64,000 bases of DNA from Prorocentrum cordatum (GCA_963575745.1 CAUYUJ010012803.1:346159-410158); one strand, 5' to 3'. Positions 29,699-41,649 are shown, counted from the first letter of the stretch. Program-made: numbers and translations. Notes: generated by a model from the sequence alone, not told the origin.

Positions 29699-29898
29699 AT
29701 CGGCGGCGAGCGAGGGGGGAAGTGAAAAGGAGAAGGCATTCTCAGAAGGCTCGGAAATCCCCCAAACTTCAGAGAAGTGTTCTAAGCCTTCCCCGAAAAC
29801 AAAAAAGCCTCTCAGAAGGCGCGAGGGCTTCTGAGAAGTCCCCCCACCTTCTGAGAAGGCCTTCTCCTTCTCACGTCCCCCCCTCGCTCGCCGCCGAT
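29699..29898. mobile_element. Inverted-repeat element family AA
   Basis: 200 bp with arms of about 55 bp, nearly perfect inverted copies: ATCGGCGGCGAGCGAGGGGG, AAGGAGAAGGC and TTCTCAGAAGGC. Shorter AGAAG/CTTCT hairpins fill the centre. A possible 3-bp GAG duplication lies at the ends. A degraded relative is at 11455. Confidence 0.8.
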
Positions 29899-30063
29899 GA
29901 GAACACAGACCCTGTTCGACGCGTCGACGCAGAAAGGTGGCGCTTCCCCGCCACCTTCCTGCACCCCCTCACGCCAGAGAGGAGCCCTCTCCTGCCGCCT
30001 CCGCTGCGCGCGCCTGCCTGCGCGCTGCCCGCGCTACGTACGGCATGGGTCCGCGTCGTGACA

Positions 30064-30251
30064 CACCACGTGAGCGACGATCAAAAACAGGGCTTACGCG
30101 AGATGGCACGGCGACCTTGCGACGCAGCCGACGCGGGCCGCCGGCGCGGCGCGCTGCATTGGAGACGAGGGCGCTTACGCGCGACCTTACGCGGGCAGCT
30201 TACGCGCCAACGTCGGCGCAGACGACCCCGTTTCTTGTGTCGCTCACGTGG
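30064..30251. mobile_element. Family H element, copy 1
   Basis: 188 bp with perfect 13-bp inverted ends CCACGTGAGCGAC. Interior CTTACGCGAGATG, GACGAGGGCGCT and GGGCAGCTTACGCGCCAACG is shared with 53445-53600. Confidence 0.75.
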
Positions 30252-30437
30252 ATGTTTCGACCTCGAATGATCGGCGGCTTTCAGATCGACAGATCGTTCC
30301 GTGTCGCCCGACCCTGGGCCGCTGGGCGACGCTCCACCCTGAGCGCCCAGGGCGGGGTCGCCGCCGGGTCGACACGACGCGGACGTGCCGTACGCACGCT
30401 GCTGGGCTCCCGTCTGGGTGCAGCTGATGCTCTCTGT

Positions 30438-30595
30438 TTACCAGCCTCGAACGTATCCCTATCCCGAAGATTGACACGCCAAAAGGCGATGACAATCTTA
30501 GGGATTCGCCCTCAAACAATAAGGGAGTCCCTAAGATTGGCATCGTGATGAGGAGGTGCCCAGCATAGGGATAGGGATATGTTCCAGGCTGGTAA
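30438..30595. mobile_element. Inverted-repeat element family I, copy 2
   Basis: TTACCAGCCTCGAACGTATC to GATATGTTCCAGGCTGGTAA, with the internal CCAAAAGGCGATGACAATC block. Confidence 0.82.
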
Positions 30596-30619
30596 TCTGT
30601 GGGTCCCAGGCGCCTTGGA

Positions 30620-30802
30620 GCAGACCCTTGGGGGCGTCCGAGAGGGGGCCGTCCCGGTTCAGGAGGGGGGTTCGCAAGCCATGGCCCGAGGCGTGCGCGA
30701 GGCACAGGCGGGGGCCCAAGGGCCGTGAGGACACAAGAGAAGAGGGGGCCACGGAATCTGGGGAGATGTCATACCCCTGGCCATGACATCCCCCACCTCG
30801 GG
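30620..30802. mobile_element. Family N element, copy 4 (degraded)
   Basis: GGGGGGTTCGCAAGCCATGG, GGGCCACGGAATCTGGGGAG and CCATGACATCCCCC match family N in order. Confidence 0.55.
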
Positions 30803-30811
30803 CGTCTACTG

Positions 30812-30950
30812 ACCCGGGTCAGTTCAAACCCGGGCCGGGCCACTCAGGTCTTACAGGATCCTGCAGGATCCTGCACGCTGGCCTGGGTCAGTGCGGCCGT
30901 GGCTCTGCGCTCTGCGTGGCCCCCGCTTGACCCTCAACTCAAGACTTCCG
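30812..30950. mobile_element. Family Q element, copy 1 (empty of D)
   Basis: CTGACCCGGGTCAGTTC, ACAGGATCCTGCAGGATCC, then GGCCTGGGTCAGTGCGGCCG and GCTTGACCCTCAACTCAAG. It aligns with 52556-52855 except for the D element present there. Confidence 0.65.
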
Positions 30951-31059
30951 AGACCAGTCACCGCAACGCTCCCGGCCGCCCCCGACAGAGGTCGCTCCAA
31001 GGCTGGAGCGCCCGCGCGGGCGTCGCCGCGTGCGCCGAGGGCGTCCGCCGACGGCCGCC

Positions 31060-31235
31060 GTCGACGTCGCCGCCAACGTCGCGGCCGCCGCCGCCGCCGC
31101 CGCCGCCGCCTATCGCCGCGGCCGCGCTCGCACTGCCGCCGTCGCTGCCGCGGTCGCCGTGCCTGTCGTCGCCGCCGACGCTGCGGCCGCCGTCGCCGCC
31201 CGTCGCCACCGCCGCCGCCGCCGCCGCCGCCACGG
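31060..31235. repeat. (CCG)n / (GTCGCCGCC)n tract
   Basis: GCCGCCGCCGCC and CGTCGCCGCC repeats. Confidence 0.85.
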
Positions 31236-31744
31236 CCCGCGAGCGAGGCGCATCCCCCTCGCCGCCCGCGGCCGCCGGCCTCGCCGCTCACCATGAAGGC
31301 GGGGATCGGCGGCGGGGTGGCCCCGAAGAGGCCCATGCGGAACGCGGGCCTCGACGGACCTGCGGCGCGGCCAGGGCTGCCGCGGCCGGGGCGCCCGCGG
31401 GCGCGCGGGGCGGGGCTCTCCGCCGCTGCTCCCGCGCTGACGTGGCAGCGACGCTGGCCGAAGCGATCGCCGCGTCTGCTCCGCTCCGCCTCGGGCTCGA
31501 GCTGGCGGCCTCAAAGTCGAGTCCATTTCCTGTCCTCCTCCTCCTCCTCCGTCTCCTCCTCCTCCTCCGTCTCCTCCCTCCCTCCCTCCCCCCCCCCCCC
31601 CCTCCATCCTTCCACCCCCCCTCCCCTTCGTCCCACGCGCCCTCCCATGCCTGCACCCCCCATCCCTGCCTCCGCAAGCTCCCTCATCTCTCTGCGGTGC
31701 CAACTCCGCCCTCCCGTCCTCGTCCTCCCCTCCCGCGTCACGGC

Positions 31745-31915
31745 TCCGTTGAAGGGGCCCAGGGACACACAAATGAATACACACAAATCCCAAGTATCCC
31801 AAAATTGTCCCATATGTTTAGGATGTTCGTTTTCCCCCCCACTTCCCAAATTGTCTTATATGATTTCTGGGGAATCGGCGATTACTCCTGTCTGTGTTTT
31901 TTTGTGACCCTCCTG
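31745..31915 (+). repeat. Dispersed repeat family W, copy 2
   Basis: TTGAAGGGGCCCAGGGACAC, ACACACAAATCCCAAG, CCCCCCACTTCCCA and TCTGTGTTTTTTTG in the family order. Confidence 0.75.
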
Positions 31916-32028
31916 CTCCGTGTTCCGTGCTCCCATCTATCCGTTCCCGGCTCCCTGCCCCCTTTTCGTCCCCTCGCTACTCCCTCAGCTCCTCCAAATC
32001 CTCCCGGGGGGAACAAGGGCTCCTAAGT

Positions 32029-32163
32029 TCGCGCTTCGCGCTGCGCGAAGCGCGAATAACTTCGCGCTCTCGCGCCGCCCCCCAAGGGGGAGAAGAGGAG
32101 GACGAGGAGGAGGGGGAGGAGGAAGGAGGACGGCGAAGCGCGAAGCGCGAATAACTTCGCGCC
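32029..32163. repeat. GCGAAGCGCGAA palindrome cluster
   Basis: CGCTTCGCGCTGCGCGAAGCGCGAATAACTTCGCGC occurs at the left, and GCGAAGCGCGAAGCGCGAATAACTTCGCGCCCTC at the right, around a GAG-rich core (32086-32133). Strongly foldable. Confidence 0.75.
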
Positions 32164-32400
32164 CTCCTGGGAGCCCTTGGGGAAGCACCGAGAGCTGTGC
32201 GCTGCAAGTCGGACACTGGCCACGAAGGAAGCCGGGTCCAGGCTCAGTGCCAAGCCTCGGGAGACATCTCCTCGGCACATCTTGGCAGCGCGCACATAGG
32301 GGTGGAGGGATGGGGGGAAGGCTTCTTGGAAGGAAGCTGCCTCGCAGAAGGCGCTGGCCGTACATCTACAGAGAAGGAACGCGCTTTCTAAGAAGCAGGG

Positions 32401-32583
32401 GTGCTTCTAAGAAGCCCTCACCCCTCCTCCTACCCCCGTCTGCGAAATACAATCAGCCCAACCGCCCGATCACCAACAAAAGAAGAACGCCGCAAGCTTG
32501 TCGTGACCGTCATCTGGAAGGTCGTTGATGACGATCGCCACCTCGCCAAGCCGATCCCTCTCTTCGGAGGAGAGCAAGTTTAG
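32401..32583 (+). other. Possible coding fragment, unrecognised
   Basis: A 60-codon frame ends EERRKLVVTVIWKVVDDDRH then LAKPIPLFGGEQV and a TAG. Composition is protein-like rather than repeat-derived. No domain recognised. It may be a terminal exon or a chance frame. Confidence 0.25.
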
Positions 32584-32751
32584 AGAACGGCGGCGGGACA
32601 ATTGCAGCCCTTCTGTCGGCCCAAATCCACTGAATCCCCAGGCCACTCCCAAAGTCCATCCCTACCCATTCTTCGATGCGGATCCAGCCGTAGCGACGAA
32701 CAACCTCCAGAGGACTCCTTCCTTCCTTCATAATATGTATCTCCCATGCGT

Positions 32752-32990
<239 letters not shown>

Positions 32991-33147
32991 CTCAGTCTGC
33001 TTCCTCTGCAGAGCGCCGCTGCCGCGCTACCCTGTGCGCGCAGGGCATCGGGGACCTGCGGAGCAGAAGAGCCGAGGGGGGCAAGGGAAGACTGCGCGGA
33101 TGCACGGGGCAGCTGGGGACCCAGCGCGCCAAACACGCGGGACGGGG

Positions 33148-33265
33148 CGGGGGGGGGGGCGCAGAACTGCGACGAAAAAGGGACAGACGTTGGGCGGGTG
33201 AGGGGGGGGCGCAAAACTGCGACGGAAGAGGGACAGACGTTGGGCGGGGAGGGGGGGGGGAAGGA
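33148..33265. repeat. Tandem duplication of a 58-bp unit
   Basis: GGGCGCA.AACTGCGACG.AA, then GAGGGACAGACGTTGGGCGG is present twice in tandem. Confidence 0.8.
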
Positions 33266-33977
33266 GGCGGGACGGGGGGAGGGCAAGGGGAGGCAGGCCC
33301 GGGCGCAGCACGTTTCGGCACGCGCGCCTCCAGGTCCCTGCAGAAAACAGGCGCCGCGGAGGGCCCCCCCCGCCGCAACCTGAAGCGTGATCCGCGGAGC
33401 GCATCGCCAGGCGCTCGCATGGGACGCAGAAGAAAGGAGGCGAGCGGCTGATGCGCTGACAGTGATCGTCGAGATTCGCCTGGATAGCCTCGTGGAGAGG
33501 GTCTTCAGGGGGGAGGTGGTGGAGACGCCTAGTGGGTGGCGTCCCAAGCGGACTGGGCTCGGGGAGCACCGTGCGACACAGCGCGACACGGCGCTTGCAC
33601 GAGGCCCGTGGCGCTCTCTCGGAGCGCGGAGATGCTAGTGCGGAGATCCGACTCGCGGGCGGGTTGGCGGTCCGCCGCATAGAAGTGAGTGAACGCGCCG
33701 CGCCCGTCGGGGGGTGGCCGACTGCCCCTGGCGGGGTTCCCGTATCCCTGAGTGGGAAACGAAGTCACTGGCCAGACCGCGGGTCCCATGTCGGAGAGGG
33801 GCGCGTGCCCGGCGGCAGGAGGCGCGGCGGGCGGCTTTGGGCGGCGTCTCCTTGCCTCGCCCCCGCGTGAGCTCCCCGATAGGTCAGGCGCGACTCTCGA
33901 ATGTCTGGTCGCGCGCCTTGAAACTGCCTCGGACCACAGGGGCGCCGCCAATGATCGTGCCAGACCTGCTTAGTCAC

Positions 33978-34430
33978 TCACTGGCTCCATCGGCTGGCCT
34001 TTGATGTGATCATTGCCTTCGTCCTTGCGGGGTGCATCGGGCTCGTCTGCGTCCTGCTCGTCCTCGCCGTTGCCCCCGGGTGCTGCCACTTCCAGCAGCT
34101 TCCCCATTGCCTCCTCAAGGTCAACGCCGCCGACGCGTCCATTGTCAGCTCCTGGGCCACAAGGGTCGCCGCCGACTCGGTCGAGCGCATGATGGCCTGA
34201 GGCTGCTGGCCGAGGTGGCAGTGCCCTGCTCGGGAACTGTCACCGAGTGCTCGATGATGTTCGGGTGGCCGCTCCCGCGTGACCTCGAGAGCTTGGTAGG
34301 CCTCGACTAAGGCGTCGATTGCGCGGTCAATGTCAGAGTCCTCGGTGCCAGAACCTCGGATGTACAGTTGCGCTCCATTGTGTCCTGGAGCTCTCTCCGC
34401 TGCACGGGCTGCGCATCGTTTCATGCGAGG
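33978..34430 (-). pseudogene. Possible decayed coding fragment, unrecognised
   Basis: Protein-like stretches on the minus strand in changing frames: GAQLYIRGSGTEDSDIDRAI and DALVEAYQALEV (34370-34280), NIIEHSVTVPEQGTATSAS (another frame), then QAIMRSTESAATLVAQELTM and, after a shift, GVDLEEAMGKLLEV followed by an acidic tail ending QPMEPVSD and a stop near 33968. TEDSDIDRAIDAL resembles the small domain of class V PLP aminotransferases, but this is too short to assign. Alternatively the frames are coincidental. Confidence 0.28.
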
Positions 34431-35316
34431 TGGCCTCCGGGCTCCGCCGAACGGCGCTCGGCTGCAAACATAGCTGCGAAGTAAGTCTAGACAAACGCTG
34501 CGCAATATAAATCGCCGTTCTCGGCAGACATCTGCGCGGGGCGAGGAAGGCGAGGCCGGCGAAAATACCACCTCGGCCCCAACTTTGCGCACCGTCGATG
34601 CGCGGGCGCAAGTTCTTATCCCTGCATGCCTTGCGGCATCAAAGCGCGAGGGCGGCGAGCGAAGAGTTCGATCCGCTTTTGATGAAACGCACCGTCGCAA
34701 GAATCGGCGCCGGGGCGTGGAGTCGGGGCGGGGGCGCGGCCGCGGGCCACCGTGTCGCGACCGGGCCGACGTGGTTCACCGGCGTCGTGCTCCCGATCGC
34801 ATTTTCGAGCTGCGATCCCCTCGCCGACGCGCGCGGGCGCCCTCGCGCTCGCGCGCGCCCGCCCCGCGGCAGGAGCTCTGGCTCTGGCGTGCACGCCCTG
34901 GAACTTGGATCTCGGGCCCTCGAAACCCCGGGCCTCCAAGCCGAGCTCGCCGCGGAAGAGCGCGACGGCCCCGCGGTGTTCAGCGCCCCGCGGGCGGTCC
35001 TGCAAAACATCCACGATCTCCTTCTGAAGCCGTTCCCTGACTTTCCAGGGGGGCCGCCGTCGGTCGTCGTCGAGTCGCCCGCGGGCGCCGCCAGCGTTCG
35101 CGGCGACGCATCTCCTCGAGCGTCGTCGGTCACATTTGCGGGGCGAGGAACCGGGGGGGGGCGCGGGGGCGGGGGGGCGCAGGGGGGGGGGATTGCGAGG
35201 ATAGCGGGAAGGATGAGCATCAGCAGAGGGGTGGGGGATCAGAAGTTAGAGAACGAAGGGGAAGAGAGAAACACAATCGATTCTCGATTTTCCTAGCCAA
35301 GGAAGGGAAGGCGGCT

Positions 35317-35418
<102 letters not shown>

Positions 35419-37286
35419 GCGGATCCGAAGTCGTCCCAACACGAGGGCCCCCGCCGACTTGCAACAGAAAAATCAAGTAAGATGAGGACGCGCGCGATTG
35501 GAAAGGGGCGGCGGCGATAAATGCAGCGCGACACCTCGGGCGCATGGTAGTCCAATGCCAACGCTGGGGCGGCGTGGCTTGCGGCTTCCGCGACTTGCGA
35601 CTCCAATGGCCGACGACTAACCTTGGGCGGCACCCCCCCTAGGTCCGCGGCGAAAAGGGCCGCGGGCACGTGCTCGTAACTGCGTGGCGTGCCCCATCCA
35701 AGATTGGCAACGAATAGCACAGCTTCTGCTTCAAGATGACGGTGCTCGATGGCGCCGTCGCGCGCTAGTCGAGATGCGGCGCGTCTGCAAGGCGCCCCCG
35801 CGCCGCCGCGCGCATCTTCTGACGGGGGGTCACCTGCCAGATGAATCCCACCGCGCGGCCAACGTGCATCTTTCGCGCGATTGTGAAGCTTCGCATGCGC
35901 TGACATCAGAAGAAGAACCCCGCGGGGGCCCCCGGGCAAGTTTCGTTGCGAGCAGCGCTGCAGCGAACAGGTCGCGCCAAAGAAAATGCTCGCCCGCCTT
36001 CTGCTCTCTCTAGATGTGGCCCTGATGTGCTGGGCGTCGTCGGCGTCGAGCAGACCGCCCTTCGCGCCCTCTATCGCACCGCCGAGCTTGCCCCGGAGAG
36101 ATTCGAGCGCGCCCTCGGACTTGCGACCGCGCCGGGGGCCGCCGCGAAAACTCCGCGCGGCGACCTCCCATCAACTCGACTACCACCCCCCAATGATTTT
36201 GAAGATGTGCTTGCGTTCCCCTGCCGTGGACCGACAGTCAGAAACAACTGCGCTGATATGCTCAAGACTCCCCGCTGAGTGCCAAACGCTCGCAAGCGTG
36301 AGCACGTCGCAAAAGTGGGCGCAGGTTGGTCCTTCGCCCCCCTTGCACTTGTGGCCCCATTTTTGAACGGATCCATGCTTTTGAGGGAGCGTAATACAAG
36401 TGCGTCGTCGGCGCGGAGGGAACCGCCCAAGTGCCCGCGGCGCCGACGAGCCCGCCCTGACAGTTGCGGCTGCCATCTTCGCGGGCGCTCGATTCTCGAT
36501 TCTCGCCATGTCTGACCAGTCCGAAAACGCAAGTCGCGCGTGTCCCTCGGCAGCCGACCGCGCTGCTGCAGTGGTCTTCCCCGCGCCTATGCGGACTGCA
36601 GGCGTCGCGCTGCATTTTTCAACCGACGCGCCGAGAGCGACAGCTTGCAGATCGCAACTACATGTTTCACTGTTCGCGTTGGCCCCACCATTTTCGAAAA
36701 CCCGGCAGCTAAAAATGGCGACTGGGTCCACGAACGCGACGCTCATCTCATCGTCAGCGCAAGTACTGTCGTGAACCGCGTCGCACTTCGCGTCGGCGAC
36801 TTGTTCCGCGCGACCGAAAACTATGACGCGCGCGGGCGCCCCGTCCTGAAGTTGCTAGGCAAGGTTGTGAGAAACCACGCGCGTCACAGTCCACATGCCT
36901 TTGGGGAAAGCAACCTGAAATTATCGACCTCTGCTTCGCGTGCAAGCTCCTTCTCTGCCACTCAGTTTTGCAAATCAACACGTTCTCACTTGAAGCGTTT
37001 AACTTTCGACGAACCTGGCGGAGCCCTTTTTTTGACAGAGCTCGTCTCGCTGGTCGCCCTTTACCAGGGCATCGACGAGCGCAGGCACTCACTAACGCGC
37101 GAAGTTGCCATCGCAAGCCATCGCAGTTGAAGAAGAAACCGCAGACGAACATTCACCGACATGGCCAATCCCTGCATCCTCTCCCGTTGGGGTGGCGGAA
37201 CAAAACCACCACGCTGTCGTTTCGGATGTTGCTCGGCTGGTAACAAATCCAACTCGTCATTCGAAAACGTTTCTTTATGTTCGGCC

Positions 37287-38749
37287 ATGACGGGCGTCAC
37301 GGGGGGAGGGAGGGGAGGGGCGGGGGGGGGTATGACGCAACGCCCCCCCCCCCCTGCGTGGCTCCTGCGCCACAACCGCGACCGCGCGCACGACGCGACG
37401 AGCGACAAGCGACCGCGACGACGACGACGACGCGAGCAGCATGTAAGTGGCGATCTGCCCCCCTGCGCCTGTGTACGCCGCAACGCTCGCGTGCACCACA
37501 GCGCGCGTGTACACCACAGTGCCTGCGTACATCGCAACAACCGTGTGCAACGCAGCGCCTGTGTACACTGCAATGCTCGCGTACACTACAACGCCGGCGT
37601 ACATCTGCACACCCGAAGAAACCATGTGCAACACAGCGCCTGTGTACACCACAATGCTTGCGTGCACCGCGGCGCCCGTGCACGCCACAGCGCCTGTCTA
37701 CACCACAGCACCCGCGTGCAAATCAGCACTATTGTACACCACGCTGCCTGCGTGCATACGACTGGTAGAAGGAGCCTGTAGGTGAGGATCTCCTGCGGAA
37801 GCGCCACGCCAGGAAAGTGTTGATATTCGAATGCAGCGTTCTTCCCTCTTCCTTTCTCCTCCAGTTCCACCTCCTCCACCTCCTCCTGTTCCTTTTTTTC
37901 ATCCTCCTCCTCCTCCTCCTCCTCCTCCCTCTCCTCCTCCTCCTTACCCCCTGTCGTGCGGGTTGGCGCTACAGCGCACGTGCGCAACTAAGCGTGCACC
38001 GCAGAATGGTCTATTGAAAAGACCCATTTGGTTCTCGGGCGGCCAATTTAGCTGGAGCCTTCTGGACGCAAGCGGGAGGAGTTACGGTGATGTGATTCCT
38101 TCTAACATTCTACATACAACAGTGGTGCTGTGTTGCACACGGCTGTTGTGGTGCACGCAGGCGCCGTGGTGTACACAGGCACTGCAATGCACGCAGGAAT
38201 TGTGCTGTACTCTGCTGTCTTGCACACGGCTGATGTGGTGTACGCAGGCGCTGTGGTGTACACAAGAGCTGTTGAGCCCGCGCGCGCGGTGACACAAACT
38301 GACGTTGTGTTGCACGCGGCTGCGTGGTGTACATAGGCGGTGTGGTGTACACAAGCGCTGTGGCGCACGCGAACAGTGAAAAATACACAGGCGTTGTGGT
38401 GCAAATCGCCGCCTACATGCTGGTGCCACCCGTCCTCCGTCATTCCTAAGCATTCCCAAGCGCCGCTGGCGCGAAACGTGACGTCATCGACCCCCTCCGC
38501 CCCCCCCCAGATGATTGCCGTCACCCGCGTCCGTTCGCACGACGACGATGAGCGACGAGCGACGAGCCACGAGCCACGAGCGACGACGACGACGCCGACG
38601 ACTGCGGACCAGACTTTTATGCGGATTCCTACGCGGACACCTACACGGATCCCAATACGCAACGCGGCAGTGCCCGGAGCGCACTGGGGGGGGGGGGGCA
38701 GCGTTACGTCATAGGGGGGGGAGAGCGGGGGCCATGTTGCCCGTCATGT
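37287..38749. mobile_element. 1.46-kb foldback element built from an 18-bp repeat
   Basis: Outer ends ATGACGGGC (37287) and GCCCGTCAT (38741) are inverted, followed inward by TATGACGCAACG-CCCCCC and its inverse. The main arms (37477-37790 and 38085-38410) are degenerate arrays of an 18-bp unit, GTGTACACCACAGCGCCT, in opposite orientations. The roughly 300-bp loop contains a CTC array. No transposase. Because 18 is divisible by 3, Thr/Val/Cys-rich frames stay open in all phases. Confidence 0.75.
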
Positions 38750-38776
38750 CCTAAGCAATAAAGACATGGTATCTTC

Positions 38777-39186
38777 TCAATGCTGCGGCACACCAGCGAA
38801 ACTCCGTAATTCCAGCAAAGTGATCTGACAGGATTCAGGTGGGTGGCACTGTTCCGCCATTCTGTACCAAAAATCGCTGCCATACTTCAGTTTTCGCGGC
38901 GCCAGCTCGTCCATGCTACCACGAGCCAATGCGAAACAAAAGTTTGCTGCACCAATCAAACGAACAACGCCGTGCTGCAGAATGTTTGCTTGCCCTGTCT
39001 GATCCGGTTTGCGAACCTAGCAAACTCATCAAGCGCAAATGTATGCCTTTGAATGTAAGACTGGTCATAAATGATTGTGAGCTGGTTCTGAGCCAGGACA
39101 AGAGGAGTCAAGACCTGGGGCTGGGCCACAACGGCTGTAGACCGAAAACATGTGGGACACCGTCCCTCGTTTCGTGGGGGAGGTTC
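38777..39186 (-). pseudogene. 3' part of an unrecognised gene, one frameshift
   Basis: Two consecutive protein-like segments. The first (39186-38956) contains RCPTCFRSTAVVAQPQVLTP, LVLAQNQLTIIYDQSYIQRH and FALDEFARFANRIRQGKQTF. It meets a TGA at 38956. The next frame continues at once with IGAANFCFALARGSMDEL, APRKLKYGSDFWYRMAEQC and ends LLELRSFAGVPQH before a TGA at 38777. Codon composition is less GC-biased than the surroundings and there is no repeat. A CPTC pair suggests a zinc site. It looks like the C-terminal third of a real protein whose family I cannot name. The foldback starts 28 bp past its stop. Confidence 0.5.
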
Positions 39187-39239
39187 TTACGTATGACGGG
39201 CCCCACAGGCCGTGCGCATGTATAAGCTGTATTTGCTCT

Positions 39240-39895
39240 TGTAGCGAACTCTGGGTTTCTGAATAAGCGTGGGGGATGGGGTACCCCCCCGACGGGGGTC
39301 AACCTCGCCTCGTCTTCGCGCCGCGACGGGAGTCGGAGCGCCTCCGGAGCGCGGTGGCTGCCCGCGACGGGGGTCGATGTGGAGCTGTCGGCGGTGGTGA
39401 CGCCCCCCCCGACGCTTACTAAGAAACTCGAAGTAGCGAATTGCATACCAAAAAATGCGTGTCGTGTGGTGTAATGTCGTATAGCGCGTGCCGAGCAACG
39501 GCATGACAACGTAGCGTAATGTGCGTCGCGTCATGCAATGGAAAATGATGCGTATCGTGTAATGTCATGTAATGACAACGTAGTGCAGTGTGTGCCGTGT
39601 AGTGTAGTGAAGCCTAATGCAGTGTTGAGTCGTGTTGCTGATTTGTCTACAAAGTGCTAACCTCCATCGCTACAGGGAACAAGGCCGATGTATCCTTACC
39701 AACACAAGGCTTGTGACGGACAGGGATCCTTCGCTCTAAATGAATTATCAGCGAGTTGAGCTCCTGCGAGCATCCCACTTCTCCTCCCTTTCCTCCTCTT
39801 CCTTCTCTTGATCACCCTCCTCCTCCTACGCCCCATCGCGCCCCTTTCCCTCTTACTCCTCATCCTCCGTTCCCTCCCTCCTCTTCCTCCTCTAA
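39240..39895. repeat. Degenerate GTAATGTCGTGT-type repeats and spacer
   Basis: 39240-39420 has CGACGGGGGTC/GACGGGAGTCGG words, possibly inverted. 39430-39620 is a loose minisatellite of GTGTAATGTCGT, GTAGTGTAGTG and related words. The rest is unassigned. Confidence 0.5.
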
Positions 39896-40061
39896 CGACG
39901 GCAACGAAAATGGCGACGACGCACCACGGAAAACGGACGACGTTGCGACAAGCGACGACGCCAACACGGACGACGACGACGACGGGCGAGCGACGGCGAC
40001 GATGACAGAAGACCGACGGAAACGAGCAACGGAACGACGACGACGACGACGACGACGACGA

Positions 40062-40093
<32 letters not shown>

Positions 40094-40118
40094 AAGCGAC
40101 GACGGCAACGACGACGAG
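39896..40118. repeat. (GAC)n array
   Basis: GACGACGAC with GAGCGACG and GGCAACG interruptions. Confidence 0.92.
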
Positions 40119-40258
40119 GACGGCTCACACGGCTGCATCGGCCGGCCTTTGCGCCCGCCTCGGCGCAGAGCCTGGGGGGTGCGGGGGAGGGGGTCCGGGG
40201 TCGCAGGGGGTGGGCGAGCGGGAACAGGAGCAGGAATGGAAACGGCTCACAGAGATGG

Positions 40259-40442
40259 TACAGCAGGGGCCGGACCACGAGAGACCTGCCAGAAAGAAGC
40301 CCGGCCCTGGAGCCCCAGGACGTCCACTGATGGTGTGGGGACGGCACGCTTTCCATGGCAAAACCATCGCGGTCCAAGAAACCTCGAGACCTCGAGCACC
40401 CTGGAGGCAAGGAGGGTGTTTCTTGGCATGGGTCTCCACTGT
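40259..40442. mobile_element. Family R element, copy 1
   Basis: TACAGCAGGGGCCGGACCAC to GGGTCTCCACTGTA. Interior CCCCAGGACGTCCACT, GCAAAACCATCG and ACCCTGGAGGCAAGGAGGG, as in copies at 60241 and 63273. Confidence 0.7.
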
Positions 40443-41640
40443 ATCACATCAGATCGGGCCCGCCGCCACCTGACATCGATGTGGACCAGATCAGACCTCC
40501 TGGGCGGGGAGCCTGGACGCGCACACGGGCAGAGCCAAAGGAAACCGACGAAAGCACGAAACAACAGAGAGGGAGGCTGAGGACGGGTGGGAAGCGAGGA
40601 GGGGAGAGAGCGTGATGAGGAGATGGGGAAGATTAGGAAGAGGAGGAATAGTGGAATGACAGCTGAAAGAAACAAAAGATACCGTGCACAATCCTTCAGT
40701 AGGAAGCTCAAGCGGAAGACATGAAGAGGCCATTCTAAGGACAAGCAACCAATCCTGGACTGTGGGGGAAACGAGGAGGCGGGATACCCTCACTATGCTT
40801 CGGCTGTTGCTGTTCCTCCTCCTCCTCCTCCTCCTCCTGTTCATGCTTCCTCCTCCTCCTCCTCCGACAGGACGACGGCGAGCTGATTTTTCGGGGCTGG
40901 TGGTCCCTGGGGAGCCCAGTGTAGGGCAGACCCTAAAGGAGGGCAGCGGGTCTTGGATCGAGGCCTCAGACGTGCGGGTGGTCGATGTCCTCGATCAGAC
41001 CCAGCCTTCGCTCTGGGCTGCAGGACGTGCAGGCAGTCGAGGCTCCGGGGTGGAGCGGCCCTCCCCCAGAAGCGCCCTGACAGGAGCTGGGGCCGCTCAG
41101 CAGGTCCCGAGGGAGCCCAATGGAGAGGCAGGCCTCGAGAGGGAGCAGCGGGCCCTGGATCGAGGCCGCAGTCGTGCGGGTGGTCGGGGGGCCCCGATCA
41201 GACCCAGCCGCCGAGGAGGAGGAGGAGGAGGAGGAGGAGGATGAGGAGGAGGAGGAGGCGGAGGAGAAGGAGGACGAGGAGGAGTAGGAGGAGGAGGAGG
41301 AGGAGGGGGAGGGGGAGGAGGCCCAGCCGCCGTCCTGGGCTGCCAGAGACGGGCAGACGCCCCAGGGCGGTGCGGCTCCCGAGTCGCGTCGGGGCGCGGC
41401 GTTCGCTCGTCCCTGGGGGAGAGCCCGCGGCGGGGCAGGCCCCAGAGGAGGAAGGAGGAGGAGGAGGAGGAGGAGGAGGAGGAGGAGGAGGAGGAGGAGG
41501 AGGAAGAAGAGAAGGAGCAGGAGAAGGAGGAGAAGGAGAAGGAGGTGGCCGAGGCCCTTGATCGTGCCCCTCCTCGCCCCTGGGCCGCAGACGTGCGGGT
41601 GGTCGAGGCCCCGGGCGCCAGAGGGCCCCTCGGTTCGCCG
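40443..41640. repeat. Spacer with CTC/GAG arrays and a repeated GGATCGAGGCC unit
   Basis: CTC at 40815-40865; GAG at 41216-41325 and 41450-41545. A unit with TTGGATCGAGGCCTCAGACG, TGCGGGTGGTCGA and GATCAGACCCAGCC occurs near 40950, again near 41155 and in part near 41560. No gene seen. Confidence 0.6.
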
Positions 41641-41649
41641 ACTGCTGCG

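Noticed and set aside
36180-36746. P-loop NTPase suggested by RIGAGKTTAAA on the minus strand
   Set aside because: The first Gly of GxxxxGKT is missing and no Walker B or other motif follows.
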